Positions 30,834 through 39,538 of a DNA stretch of 61,124 nucleotides are shown here, in pieces. Position 1 is the stretch's first letter. The number at the start of each line of letters is the position of its first letter. The notes beneath the pieces were generated by a model, which made no database searches, was not told the DNA's origin, and saw nothing but the letters and a program-made list of their open reading frames with translations. Source of the stretch: Anaerococcus nagyae (lineage in GTDB: Bacteria > Bacillota > Clostridia > Tissierellales > Peptoniphilaceae); NCBI RefSeq assembly GCF_017874535.1, contig NZ_JAGGLS010000011.1, positions 1-61,124 of the forward strand, given 5' to 3'. Both the position numbers and the translations under genes were made by a program.

Positions 30834-32732
30834 ATGGAAGAAAATTATTACAAGTTGCTAAAAGAACATTATAGTACAAAGACAAATATCAGAAACGAAC
30901 TTATTACATTAAACTCAAAACTTTACTTACCAAAAGGAACTGAGTATTTCTTCTCTGACGTTCATGGAGAAGCTAGTGCATTCTTACAATTACTTAAATC
31001 CGCTTCTGGAAATATAAGAGAAAAAACTTCTATGCATTTTGGGGATACATTATTAAAAGAGGAACAAGATGAGATTGCAGAATTGGTCTATAATCCAAAA
31101 GAAGTTCTCCACAAAATGGAAATCAATGGCGAACTAACTGATGATTACTTAAATATAACCATACATAGGCTCATAAGTCTATTTAGATTTGTATCTACCA
31201 AATATGCTAAGAGTTATGTAAGAGAAAAATTCAAAGACTGCTATACTGATATAGTTGATGAATTATTATATACCAATGATTCAGAATATAATAAAAAAAT
31301 TTATTATGATAAGCTAGTAGAAAATATTGTAAAATATGGAGCAGCACCAGATTTTATTATTTTAATCTCAAAGCTAATCCAAAGAATTAGTGTTGATAAG
31401 CTTCACGTAGTTGGCGATATATATGATAGAGGTCCTTCTCCTCAAATAATAATGGATGAGTTATTAAACTTTCCAAATGTCGATATTCAATGGGGCAATC
31501 ACGATATAGAATGGATGGGAGCTGTTTCTGGTAATAAGGCTCTTACCGCTGCCTGCCTTGCTAACGCTATCCAATATAATAATATAGACATGTTAGAAGA
31601 TGGTTATGGAATCAACCTTAGACCTCTTTATGAATTCGCCATAAAAACGTATGCAGACGATCCAGCTACTTTATTTACTCCTAGAGTTTTTGACAAAAAT
31701 ATATATGATAATATTAATTCAGAAACTGCAGCAAAGATGTTTAAAGCTATTAGCATCATTAGATACAAATTAGATGGACAACTTATAGAACGCAACAAAG
31801 AATTTAATATGGATGATAGGAACTTCCTAAAAATTATAAACTTTGACGATATGACCTATAAGGGCGAACCATTAAAAGATACAAATTTCCCTACAGTAGA
31901 TCCTAAAAATCCATTAAAACTTACAGCAGACGAAAAAACTGTAATCAATGCTCTACAATTAGACTTTAACCGTGGTGTAAAAATCAATAAACACATAAAT
32001 TTCTTATATGAAAATGGAGCTATGTATAAAGTAGAAAATGGTTCACTATTATTTCATGGTTGTATACCTTTAAATGAAAATGGATCATTTACAGAAGTAG
32101 AAATAGATGGCGGCAAATTTTCTGGGAAATCATTGATGGATAAATTTGATGCTATAGCAAGAGATGCTTATTACAAACATGACCCGTATGCTATAGATGT
32201 TATGTGGTACCTATTTAATAGTAAAAACTCGCCAATATTTGGCAAATCTCAGTTTTCATACTTTGAGAATATATTTATAGAAGATAAGAAACTAAAGGAA
32301 GAAAAATATAACTCTTATTTTAAACTATCAAACAATGAAGAAACTGTTGACATGATTCTAGATGAATTTAATGTTACAAGCAAAAGACGAAGAATTGTAA
32401 ATGGACATGTACCTGTGAAAACCAAAAAAGGAGATACCCCAGTAAAGGCTAAGGGAAAACTATATGTAATAGATGGGGGGATCTCAAAGCCTTACCAAGA
32501 TAAAACAGGTATTGCAGGCTATACACTAGTATTTAATTCTCATGCTGTATCTCTAGCAGAGCATACAAATTACGAATCAATAACAGATGAGGTAAGTTCT
32601 TATAGACCCAATATAAGAGAAATAGAAGTCCTCCACCCAAGGATGCTTATGAAGGATACTGATGAAGGTGCAAGGATTAGAGAAAGAATCAAGGTTTTAG
32701 AAAAACTTCTTAAAGACTATGATAATATTTAA
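30834..32732 (+). CDS. fbp: Fructose-1,6-bisphosphatase, class III
   Basis: 632 residues, close to the roughly 640 of Firmicute class III enzymes. Hydrolyses fructose 1,6-bisphosphate in gluconeogenesis. The metallophosphoesterase motifs are FFSDVHGE near 42, VVGDIYDRGP near 200 and WGNHDIEWMG near 220. The ATG at 30834 is preferred over that at 30822, because AGGAG lies within the extra codons of the longer form. A shared terminator separates it from convergent ppiB. Confidence 0.95.
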   Translation: MEENYYKLLKEHYSTKTNIRNELITLNSKLYLPKGTEYFFSDVHGEASAFLQLLKSASGNIREKTSMHFGDTLLKEEQDEIAELVYNPKEVLHKMEINGELTDDYLNITIHRLISLFRFVSTKYAKSYVREKFKDCYTDIVDELLYTNDSEYNKKIYYDKLVENIVKYGAAPDFIILISKLIQRISVDKLHVVGDIYDRGPSPQIIMDELLNFPNVDIQWGNHDIEWMGAVSGNKALTAACLANAIQYNNIDMLEDGYGINLRPLYEFAIKTYADDPATLFTPRVFDKNIYDNINSETAAKMFKAISIIRYKLDGQLIERNKEFNMDDRNFLKIINFDDMTYKGEPLKDTNFPTVDPKNPLKLTADEKTVINALQLDFNRGVKINKHINFLYENGAMYKVENGSLLFHGCIPLNENGSFTEVEIDGGKFSGKSLMDKFDAIARDAYYKHDPYAIDVMWYLFNSKNSPIFGKSQFSYFENIFIEDKKLKEEKYNSYFKLSNNEETVDMILDEFNVTSKRRRIVNGHVPVKTKKGDTPVKAKGKLYVIDGGISKPYQDKTGIAGYTLVFNSHAVSLAEHTNYESITDEVSSYRPNIREIEVLHPRMLMKDTDEGARIRERIKVLEKLLKDYDNI

Positions 32733-32775
32733 AGGTTGTTGTATTATCGAAAACTTATGAAAGATCTATAATAAA

Positions 32776-32812
32776 AAATGTGCAGAAAAAAACTTACTGC
32801 ACATTTTTTATT
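32776..32812. terminator. Bidirectional terminator between fbp and ppiB
   Basis: AAAATGTGCAG/CTGCACATTTT stem with T-runs on both strands, between convergent genes. Confidence 0.8.
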
Positions 32813-32817
32813 TAAGT

Positions 32818-33339
32818 TTACATTTTTTCAGGCTCTGGATAAGTTTGTCCAAAAGTATCTACTGTTACGTTTTTTATCTTTTGTTCTTCTTTTGGTCTAT
32901 CTGATCTATCGGTTTTTGTTTCTGCAATTTTATCAACCACATTCATACCTTCAATTACTTTACCAAAAGCAGCATAATCCCCATCTAAGTGAGGGCTATC
33001 CTTATGCATTATAAAAAATTGACTTCCTGCTGAATTTGGCATCATAGATCTTGCCATAGATAAAACTCCAGCTTCATGAGCTAAGTCGTTTTTGAAGCCA
33101 TTTGAACTAAACTCTCCTTTGATTCCATAACCAGGACCACCCATACCTGTACCTTCTGGGTCTCCTCCTTGGATCATAAATCCTTTTATAACTCTATGAA
33201 AAATTAAACCATCATAAAATTTTTGATTAATTAATGATATAAAATTTTTTACTGTATTCGGAGCTATTTCAGGGTATAATTCCGCCTTAATTATATCTCC
33301 ATTTTCCATTTCAAATGTAACTATTGGATTTTCACTCAT
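32818..33339 (-). CDS. ppiB: Peptidyl-prolyl cis-trans isomerase, cyclophilin type
   Basis: 173 residues, cytoplasmic (no signal peptide). Cyclophilin motifs FHRVIKGFMIQGGDPEGTG (catalytic Arg in FHRVI), GVLSMARS, SAGSQFFI and FGKVIEGMNVV are all present. A C-terminal 15-residue extension (VDTFGQTYPEPEKM) is unremarkable. SD AGAGG. The upstream region carries a perfect 18-bp tandem duplication containing a -10 box. Confidence 0.95.
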   Translation of the reverse strand: MSENPIVTFEMENGDIIKAELYPEIAPNTVKNFISLINQKFYDGLIFHRVIKGFMIQGGDPEGTGMGGPGYGIKGEFSSNGFKNDLAHEAGVLSMARSMMPNSAGSQFFIMHKDSPHLDGDYAAFGKVIEGMNVVDKIAETKTDRSDRPKEEQKIKNVTVDTFGQTYPEPEKM

Positions 33340-33368
33340 ATATTACCTCTTTTCTTTTTCATGACTTT

Positions 33369-33404
33369 ACTATTATAACCAAAAAGACTATTATAACCAA
33401 AAAG
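33369..33404 (-). repeat. Perfect 2 x 18-bp tandem repeat carrying the ppiB -10 box
   Basis: ACTATTATAACCAAAAAG occurs twice in a row. Read on the minus strand each copy carries TATAAT, and the first copy supplies TTGGTT exactly 17 bases ahead of the second TATAAT. The duplication may therefore create a tandem promoter for ppiB. Confidence 0.65.
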
Positions 33405-33417
33405 CAACATGCAAATA

Positions 33418-34188
33418 TTAATCGTTATCTAAATCTAGTTCTTTATCAATTAATCCTGTACCTGTAGCGTAAGATGGATAATCTTCATCGATACCATCAT
33501 CAAGCTCAAGTCTAGCCTTGTGGTATTCCCTTTTATGTTTTATCTCTTTTATAGCTTCTATAAACCTAGTTTCATCAAAACCATCAATATCATCATTTAG
33601 ATTAATTTTTTCTTTAAAGTCATAATTATTTTTAATAGTAAACTTGCTCTTAGAAGTGTTGTACTTAATCTTGTTTATTCCCATATATCTTTCTAAAATA
33701 TAGTGGTTAGATTTTTCTTTTATATCAAATTTTTTTAATTTTTCTTTTATTAAATCATAGTCATAATCACTTTCATCTATCTCTTTTAAGGCTTCTTCTA
33801 CCTCATAATAGATTTTTTCAGTCTTTATATAATTTAGCTTAATGATTTTCTCATCTAAAGATTCTTCTACTTCCTTAAAGTAATCTTCATCAAGTTTATT
33901 TATATTAAATTTGCTTATAGCCGCTTTATCTATACTAGCTCTAACTATATCATCTAATTTTCCTCTGTGAATCTGACCATTATCATTAACCTTAAGGCTA
34001 GATATAGCTGTGTTTATTTCTACAACAGTTCCATCATCACTATACTTAAGATATACTCCTTTGTATTCAATAGTTTCTAAATCTAATATAATTGAAACAA
34101 TGCTTTCTTCATCTAAGAAAAGACCTTGAATCTTATTCTCATCAGCAAGTTTCCCTAACTTATTCTCTATACCTTTAGATTTATCCAT
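33418..34188 (-). CDS. Conserved-looking hypothetical protein, acidic and charged
   Basis: 256 residues, very rich in Lys, Glu, Asp and Ile; no membrane segment or signal peptide. The first 60 residues (GLFLDEESIVSIILDLETIE, then YLKYSDDGTVVEIN) look like a small beta-rich domain; the rest is mostly predicted helix. No family recognised. SD GGGGG at normal distance. Located between ppiB and a PLD-type gene on the same strand. Confidence 0.6.
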   Translation of the reverse strand: MDKSKGIENKLGKLADENKIQGLFLDEESIVSIILDLETIEYKGVYLKYSDDGTVVEINTAISSLKVNDNGQIHRGKLDDIVRASIDKAAISKFNINKLDEDYFKEVEESLDEKIIKLNYIKTEKIYYEVEEALKEIDESDYDYDLIKEKLKKFDIKEKSNHYILERYMGINKIKYNTSKSKFTIKNNYDFKEKINLNDDIDGFDETRFIEAIKEIKHKREYHKARLELDDGIDEDYPSYATGTGLIDKELDLDND

Positions 34189-34289
34189 TATTCCCCCTAA
34201 GATTGTTTTACATATTTTTAATTATATTAGGATTATATCATTGTTTTGTAAAGTCTATGTAAAATCCTAGGAAACTTATGATAAATGGC

Positions 34290-35696
34290 TTAAAACAGAA
34301 ATCTAAACGGATAAAATAGGATTACAAATAGAACAGCTATCAACTTTTTTATAAAGTTTGCCTTCTTTATTTTCTTACCGGCTAAATTAGTTCTATCACC
34401 ATTTTCTAAAAGTATACTAGCATCTTTTTCATAGTAATTAAATTCATTTTTGACTTCTCTAGAGAAATCTTCCCCATTTATAACAAACATTATCTCAGTA
34501 TCTACATAGGCTGATCTCATATCCCAATTAAAACTTCCTATTGCGGATATATTATCATCTATAGTAAATGCCTTGCCATGATAAGAAGATTCTTTTTCAT
34601 TTTCTAAAATATTTACACCTAAATTTCTAAGTTTCTTTTCATGGATTATATAATCTCCAACTCCTACTGTATTAACACCGCTAGATGGAGAATTAGTAAA
34701 TAAAGTTGTAGGCACATTAGCCGCTATCTCTTCTAATGAACTATACATAAGGTCATTTCCAATAAAATACGGAGTATGAATATCCACTGATTCATTAGCA
34801 TTTTTCATTAATTCTATAATTTGATAAAAAGCTTCAGGCTCCTTGCTATAAACATTTATAGGGTTTGCAATTAAGTTTACACTTTTTACTTTTGTAAGAC
34901 TCTTTTTATAATCCCTATGCGTATAATTATCAGGATTTTTAACCTTATCACTTTCATAAGTATTTTCAAGTTTTTTTATGATTTCTTTGTTCTTTCTGTT
35001 ATTTGCAAATATTGCTGCATCTTTAATATCTTTATTTCTATGACCATTGTTGTATATATCATAAAAATAATCTTTTAGTTGATCTATAGCATCCGCTCTA
35101 CTTCTTTTATCATAATAAACTAAAACATCCCAGTCATATGTATATTTTCCTTTAGTTTGCATAAATCTATCAGCTATATTTCTACCACCAACAAAGGCTA
35201 TCTTATCATCAACGATCATATATTTATCATGCATTCTACCCATGAGCGACCATGGTTTTAAAGGATTCATAGGATTATATATTTTTATATGAACATTTGG
35301 AAAACTATCTAATGCTAAATAATAATTATTTTTACCTAAGTTCATAAAAAGAGTATTGCCATCTAAAATTATATCAATTTTCACTCCTCTACTAGCTGCC
35401 TCAATTAAGCTAGCCATAAAATCTTCTCCTGTACTATCTATTAGAAACCTATAGTTAGATAGAATAATTTTTTCTTTAGCATTTTCTATAGTTCTTATTT
35501 TTTCAACTCTGGCTTCATCATTATCCCTAATTATCTGAGCATAGACAGAAGAATTGTCTTTTCCATAAAACTTATTTATATCAAATTTTTCTTTAAACCT
35601 ATCCGATACATTTTTTTGTTTCATATAGGGAATACTGGAAAATACTATAATATATATTAAAAATCCAAGTAGAACTCTTATTATCTTCGCTTTCAT
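34290..35696 (-). CDS. Phospholipase D-like phosphatidyltransferase
   Basis: 468 residues. An N-terminal membrane anchor (about 7-24) and a C-terminal hydrophobic segment ending FYPFRFLF flank two PLD (HKD) motifs: MHDKYMIVDDKIAFVGGRN near residue 155 and YHGKAFTIDDNISAIGSFN near 380. These form one composite active site. Related to cardiolipin synthases but distinct from the canonical Cls at 44674; likely acts on membrane phospholipid at the membrane surface. SD GAGAGG. Confidence 0.8.
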   Translation of the reverse strand: MKAKIIRVLLGFLIYIIVFSSIPYMKQKNVSDRFKEKFDINKFYGKDNSSVYAQIIRDNDEARVEKIRTIENAKEKIILSNYRFLIDSTGEDFMASLIEAASRGVKIDIILDGNTLFMNLGKNNYYLALDSFPNVHIKIYNPMNPLKPWSLMGRMHDKYMIVDDKIAFVGGRNIADRFMQTKGKYTYDWDVLVYYDKRSRADAIDQLKDYFYDIYNNGHRNKDIKDAAIFANNRKNKEIIKKLENTYESDKVKNPDNYTHRDYKKSLTKVKSVNLIANPINVYSKEPEAFYQIIELMKNANESVDIHTPYFIGNDLMYSSLEEIAANVPTTLFTNSPSSGVNTVGVGDYIIHEKKLRNLGVNILENEKESSYHGKAFTIDDNISAIGSFNWDMRSAYVDTEIMFVINGEDFSREVKNEFNYYEKDASILLENGDRTNLAGKKIKKANFIKKLIAVLFVILFYPFRFLF

Positions 35697-35756
35697 ATAA
35701 ACCTCTCAGTCTTATCTATTATTAAAAACCCTACTTTAAATAATTTTTTTTACAAA

Positions 35757-35786
35757 AAACTCCAAGGATCACCCTTGGAGTTTTTT
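35757..35786 (-). terminator. Terminator of the SH3/Apf-like gene
   Basis: CTCCAAGG/CCTTGGAG stem with short loop and flanking A/T runs, 25-50 bases past the stop of the gene ending at 35810. Confidence 0.75.
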
Positions 35787-35809
35787 AAAATATTTATTAT
35801 ATTTAATTA

Positions 35810-36679
35810 TTAATACCAACCATTAGCTGCCCAGAATTGTTGAGCTCTTTCCCATGAACCATATCTTTGAGCTACATAGTTATCAGCTGCTGCTTCTTGT
35901 TCTGCAGGACTTGCACCATATCTTACTAAAGATGGGTTAAGTTGATATCTACCATAATATCCACCTGCTGCATTGTAAGCTGTATAAGAACCACCTGATT
36001 CTCTTTGTGCTATCCATTCTTTAGCCCAGCTTGATGAACCTTGAGATGATGGTTGAGCTTGTGTTTGTTGAACTTGTTGTCTTTGTTGTTGAGGTTGTTT
36101 ATATGTTTGTGTTCTTTGGTATGTTTGTGTATTTGATTGTTGAGCTTGTTGGTTATTAGAAGCTTGGATTTGTTTATTAGCTTTTTGTACTGCTTGTTTT
36201 TCTTCTCTAGCTTTTCTAAATGAATCTAAGAGATTGTTGTATACATAACCTTCTTTTCCATTTACTTTTACTTTTACATATCCATTATTAGCTAAATCAA
36301 TAACTTCAACATTTGTTCCTGCTTTTAATACTTCAATTACATTTGAATCAATGTTATCTCCATCTCTGAAGTTTGCATCTGATACAAGCTTTGTTTCATC
36401 AAGTATGTGGAACCATTTACCAACTACATAAGCATCCTTACCATTGAAGTTGATTTTTAACCAATCACCTTCTTCATTAATGATATCATATGTATTATCA
36501 CTATCATTGATAAGTCCAATTACATTATCGCCTAAAGCTGCTTCTGTTCTTACATTTACTCCAGAAGCTAAGTCTTTATCAATTGATATTTTTGCTGCCT
36601 CAGAATTTTTAGCTCCTAAGCCAAAAACTGATGGTACTACTAGTGCTGCTGCAAGAGCATATTTTCTTAAATTCTTCAT
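35810..36679 (-). CDS. Secreted SH3-domain protein with Apf/transglycosylase-like C-terminus
   Basis: 289 residues. Signal peptide about 1-28 (KKNLRKYALAAALV-type core, cleavage near NSEAA). Two bacterial SH3 domains at about 30-90 and 95-155, which bind peptidoglycan; a Gln/Thr-rich linker about 165-218 probably spans the wall. The C-terminal 70 residues (WIAQRESGGSYTAYN, YGRYQL, AQQFWAANGWY) match the lysozyme-like domain of lactobacillar Apf and staphylococcal SceD/IsaA proteins, with Glu in RESGG as likely catalytic residue. Probably a wall-remodelling transglycosylase. Its long upstream region is regulated-looking. Confidence 0.85.
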   Translation of the reverse strand: MKNLRKYALAAALVVPSVFGLGAKNSEAAKISIDKDLASGVNVRTEAALGDNVIGLINDSDNTYDIINEEGDWLKINFNGKDAYVVGKWFHILDETKLVSDANFRDGDNIDSNVIEVLKAGTNVEVIDLANNGYVKVKVNGKEGYVYNNLLDSFRKAREEKQAVQKANKQIQASNNQQAQQSNTQTYQRTQTYKQPQQQRQQVQQTQAQPSSQGSSSWAKEWIAQRESGGSYTAYNAAGGYYGRYQLNPSLVRYGASPAEQEAAADNYVAQRYGSWERAQQFWAANGWY

Positions 36680-36747
36680 TATGTTTATATCCTTTCATAG
36701 TCTATCGACTTTTACTTTTAGTTTTAAATTTGACCTTTTAGTTTCGA

Positions 36748-36765
36748 TTGTAACAAAGGTTACAA
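36748..36765. promoter_or_regulatory. Operator-like palindrome near the wall-protein start
   Basis: Seven-base arms TTGTAAC/GTTACAA with a 4-base centre. On the minus strand it also reads TGTAAC-N3-TGTTAC, two WalR-like half sites, but WalR boxes have 5 bases between them, so the match is imperfect. Confidence 0.4.
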
Positions 36766-37056
36766 AATATTAACAGATCGTTTGTACAAGATATATTATA
36801 GGGCGTAATTGTGTCTAAATTATGTATATTTGCAATTTTATTTTATTTGCTATTTTTTGATCTAAACTTTGAAATATAAAGATTTATTAGAAATTTTGAT
36901 AAATTTCATCTTGAAATCAAATAAGAAATTTTCAATTTTTTTAATTATTTTTTATAAAAATCGGGTAAGCAATATAAATAATTACGTATTTTCTCCAAAA
37001 TACAAGTAACTAATTTGTTACAAATTAATCCAAAAATATTCTTTATACCTTTATAT

Positions 37057-37085
37057 TTGCCCACTTTTTTTATATGTAGTAAAAT
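37057..37085 (+). promoter_or_regulatory. Possible promoter of ddl-murF-pfkB
   Basis: -35 TTGCCC (37057-37062), 17-base spacer, -10 TAAAAT (37080-37085), about 30 bases before the ddl ATG. Confidence 0.45.
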
Positions 37086-37115
37086 TTTATATATTAAGAT
37101 GAAAGTGAGTAATGT

Positions 37116-38153
37116 ATGATAAATGTTTATCTACTCTGTGGTGGACCTTCTAGTGAGCATGATATATCACTAAGGAGTGCCCTAAACATCAGTAAAAATT
37201 TAAGTAAAGAAAAATATAATACTAAGATAGTATATATAGATAAAAATGGTGTATTTTCAAAGTCATTTGATTATATTGATTCAAGTGACGAATTTAGCTT
37301 AGTAAAAGAAACAATTTCTAATAAAGCTAAGTCTATAGCGAATTTCTTAAGTGAAATAAAAGATTACAATCCAGATAATACGATCATTATCCCTGCTATT
37401 CATGGAACTTATGGAGAAGACGGTACTATACAAGGTTTTCTAGACTGTATCGGCTACCCTTATTTAGGTAATGGTCTTTTATCTTCTGCTATTTGTATGG
37501 ATAAAGTAACTACAAATGATATTTTTGAAAAAAATAAGATTTCTCAAGCAAAATATCTCTATACATATAAAGATGATTTTAATGATGATTTTGTAAATAA
37601 ATGTATAGATGAAATAGGTCTACCTTTGATAGTAAAGCCCTCCGCTAATGGTTCATCTGTTGGTGTAAGTAAAGTTGAAGATAAAGAACAATTAAAAAAT
37701 GCTGTTAAAGAAGCTTTTGAGTTTGATAAAAAGGTCTTAGTTGAAGAACTAATAGATGGTCAAGAAATAGAAATTGCAATAATAGGAGATGGAAATAGTC
37801 TAGATGCTTCTATGCCTGCAGCCTATATTACAAATCATAGATTTTTAGACTATGATGCAAAATATTTTGATAAGGAAACTATAGAAGAAATTCCTTTTAA
37901 TATGGAAAGAGTCTACCAAAAAGAAGCCATGGAATTTGCTAAGGAGTGCTACAAAGCTGCTGGATGTTCTGGCTTTGCTCGTGTAGATATATTCTATACT
38001 AATGAACACAAATTTTTTGTAAATGAAATTAACACTTTCCCAGGATTTACACCATCATCATTTTTTGCAAGACTTGCTATGTTGATGTATAACAAATCCT
38101 TTGGATACGTACTTGATAAATTAATAGAAGATGGTTTTAGGAGATTTAAATGA
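37116..38153 (+). CDS. ddl: D-alanine--D-alanine ligase
   Basis: 345 residues, ATP-grasp enzyme making D-Ala-D-Ala for peptidoglycan. Seen: LCGGPSSEHDISLRSA at the N-terminus, PAIHGTYGEDGTIQG near 90 (the GxGEDG loop), PSANGSSVGVSKV near 180, and FFVNEINTFPGFTPSSFFAR near 310 with Mg-binding Glu/Asn and the terminal loop typical of Ddl. The SD (AAAGTGAG) is weak. Its stop overlaps the murF start by ATGA. Confidence 0.96.
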   Translation: MINVYLLCGGPSSEHDISLRSALNISKNLSKEKYNTKIVYIDKNGVFSKSFDYIDSSDEFSLVKETISNKAKSIANFLSEIKDYNPDNTIIIPAIHGTYGEDGTIQGFLDCIGYPYLGNGLLSSAICMDKVTTNDIFEKNKISQAKYLYTYKDDFNDDFVNKCIDEIGLPLIVKPSANGSSVGVSKVEDKEQLKNAVKEAFEFDKKVLVEELIDGQEIEIAIIGDGNSLDASMPAAYITNHRFLDYDAKYFDKETIEEIPFNMERVYQKEAMEFAKECYKAAGCSGFARVDIFYTNEHKFFVNEINTFPGFTPSSFFARLAMLMYNKSFGYVLDKLIEDGFRRFK

Positions 38154-39529
38154 TTAAAAGAAGTCTAGGTCAAATTGCTAATATGATAGGCGGCAAGCTT
38201 TCTGATGATATTTATAAAGATTTAATTATTGAAGGTGTATCTACAGATTCTAGAACCATTAGTAAAAATAATCTATATATACCTCTTGTAGGTGAGGTAT
38301 TTGATGGCAGAATTTTTATAAAAGAATGTGAAGATAAGGGAGCAGCTGCTTTTATAATTAATGAAGATTATGAAATTAAAAAAAATATTAATATTCCTTA
38401 TATAAAAGTAACAAACACTGAAGATGCTCTTAGAGATTTAGCTAAAGCTTATCGTAAAGAGCTTGATATAAAGATAATAGGTATTACTGGATCTAACGGA
38501 AAAACTACAACTAAAGATCTTTTAACATCTGTTTTAAGTGAAAAATATAAAGTCCAAAAAACTTTAGGTAATCTAAATAACCAAATAGGAGTTCCCAAGA
38601 CAATACTAAACCTTAATGAAGACACTGAAATAGGAGTAATAGAATTGGGCACCGATAACTTTGGTGATATATCTCTAACCACTAGTATTGCTCAACCTAA
38701 TATAGCTGTGATTTTAAATATAGGAGATAGTCATTTACACAATTTAAAAACTCGCGAAGGTATAGCTAAGGCTAAGATGGAAATAGCTGAAGGATTAAGT
38801 AAAGACGGCATCTTTATTTATAATATAGACGACCCAGTTCTAAAAAAAATAGTTCCAACTTATGATCTAGAACAAAATGTAATGACTTTTGGTCAAGATC
38901 AAAATGCAGATTATATAATAAAAAGATTAGAAACCAATACTAACGGGGTACAATTTAAACATGAGGATGAAGTTTATACAATACCACTTTTAGGCGACCA
39001 TCAAATTTACAATGGTGGTTTTTCTGCTATGGTAGGAGAACTTTTAAATCTAAATGAAAATCAAATCAAAAATGGTCTAAAAAAAGTAAGCGCTAGCTCT
39101 AATAGATCTACTATTTTAGAATTAGATGGCTTTGATATCCTAGATGACTCATACAAATCCAATCCTCAAGCTCTTTTAACAGGACTAAATACTTGTTATA
39201 TGCTAGGTGGGTATACAAATAAAATCGTAGTTCTTGGAGATATGTTAGAACTTGGTGATGATGAAGATAAGCTTCATTATAACATAGGAAAGAACATAGA
39301 CCCTAGCCAAATCCACTATTGTTTATTCTATGGTCCTCTATCAAAGTACATGTATCAAGGAGCTTTGAAAAATTTCCCTAAATCAAGAATTTTCCATTTT
39401 GATAGTAAAGCAGATGCTTGTGATAAGTTAAAGCAACTTATTTGCAAATCAACTCTAGTCTTTGTAAAAGGCTCACATGGTATGCACATGGAAGAAATAA
39501 TCGAATGCGTTAGAAAACTTAAATTATAA
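38150..39529 (+). CDS. murF: UDP-N-acetylmuramoyl-tripeptide--D-alanyl-D-alanine ligase
   Basis: 459 residues; joins the D-Ala-D-Ala from Ddl to UDP-MurNAc-tripeptide. N-terminal MurF domain (GVSTDSRTISKNNLYIPL), ATP loop GITGSNGKTTTKDLL near 110, GVIELGTDNFGDI near 165 and a C-terminal domain with DDSYKSNPQALLTGL near 325. Overlap with ddl (4 bases) indicates translational coupling. Followed 9 bases later by a PfkB gene. Confidence 0.96.
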   Translation: MIKRSLGQIANMIGGKLSDDIYKDLIIEGVSTDSRTISKNNLYIPLVGEVFDGRIFIKECEDKGAAAFIINEDYEIKKNINIPYIKVTNTEDALRDLAKAYRKELDIKIIGITGSNGKTTTKDLLTSVLSEKYKVQKTLGNLNNQIGVPKTILNLNEDTEIGVIELGTDNFGDISLTTSIAQPNIAVILNIGDSHLHNLKTREGIAKAKMEIAEGLSKDGIFIYNIDDPVLKKIVPTYDLEQNVMTFGQDQNADYIIKRLETNTNGVQFKHEDEVYTIPLLGDHQIYNGGFSAMVGELLNLNENQIKNGLKKVSASSNRSTILELDGFDILDDSYKSNPQALLTGLNTCYMLGGYTNKIVVLGDMLELGDDEDKLHYNIGKNIDPSQIHYCLFYGPLSKYMYQGALKNFPKSRIFHFDSKADACDKLKQLICKSTLVFVKGSHGMHMEEIIECVRKLKL

Positions 39530-39538
39530 GGAGTAATT

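Larger units (their letters stand above)
36680..37115. other. 436-bp divergent intergenic region between wall protein and ddl
   Basis: No ORF. It holds the palindrome TTGTAAC-AAAG-GTTACAA (36748-36765), a second palindrome TAATTTGTTACAAATTA (37011-37027), and the ddl promoter. The first palindrome overlaps TGTTACAAT, an extended -10-like sequence for the wall-protein gene. No c-di-AMP riboswitch core could be recognised. Confidence 0.5.

Noticed and set aside
36680-36800. c-di-AMP (ydaO) riboswitch ahead of the SH3 wall protein
   Set aside because: Such riboswitches often precede wall hydrolases, but none of the conserved core could be found in the leader.
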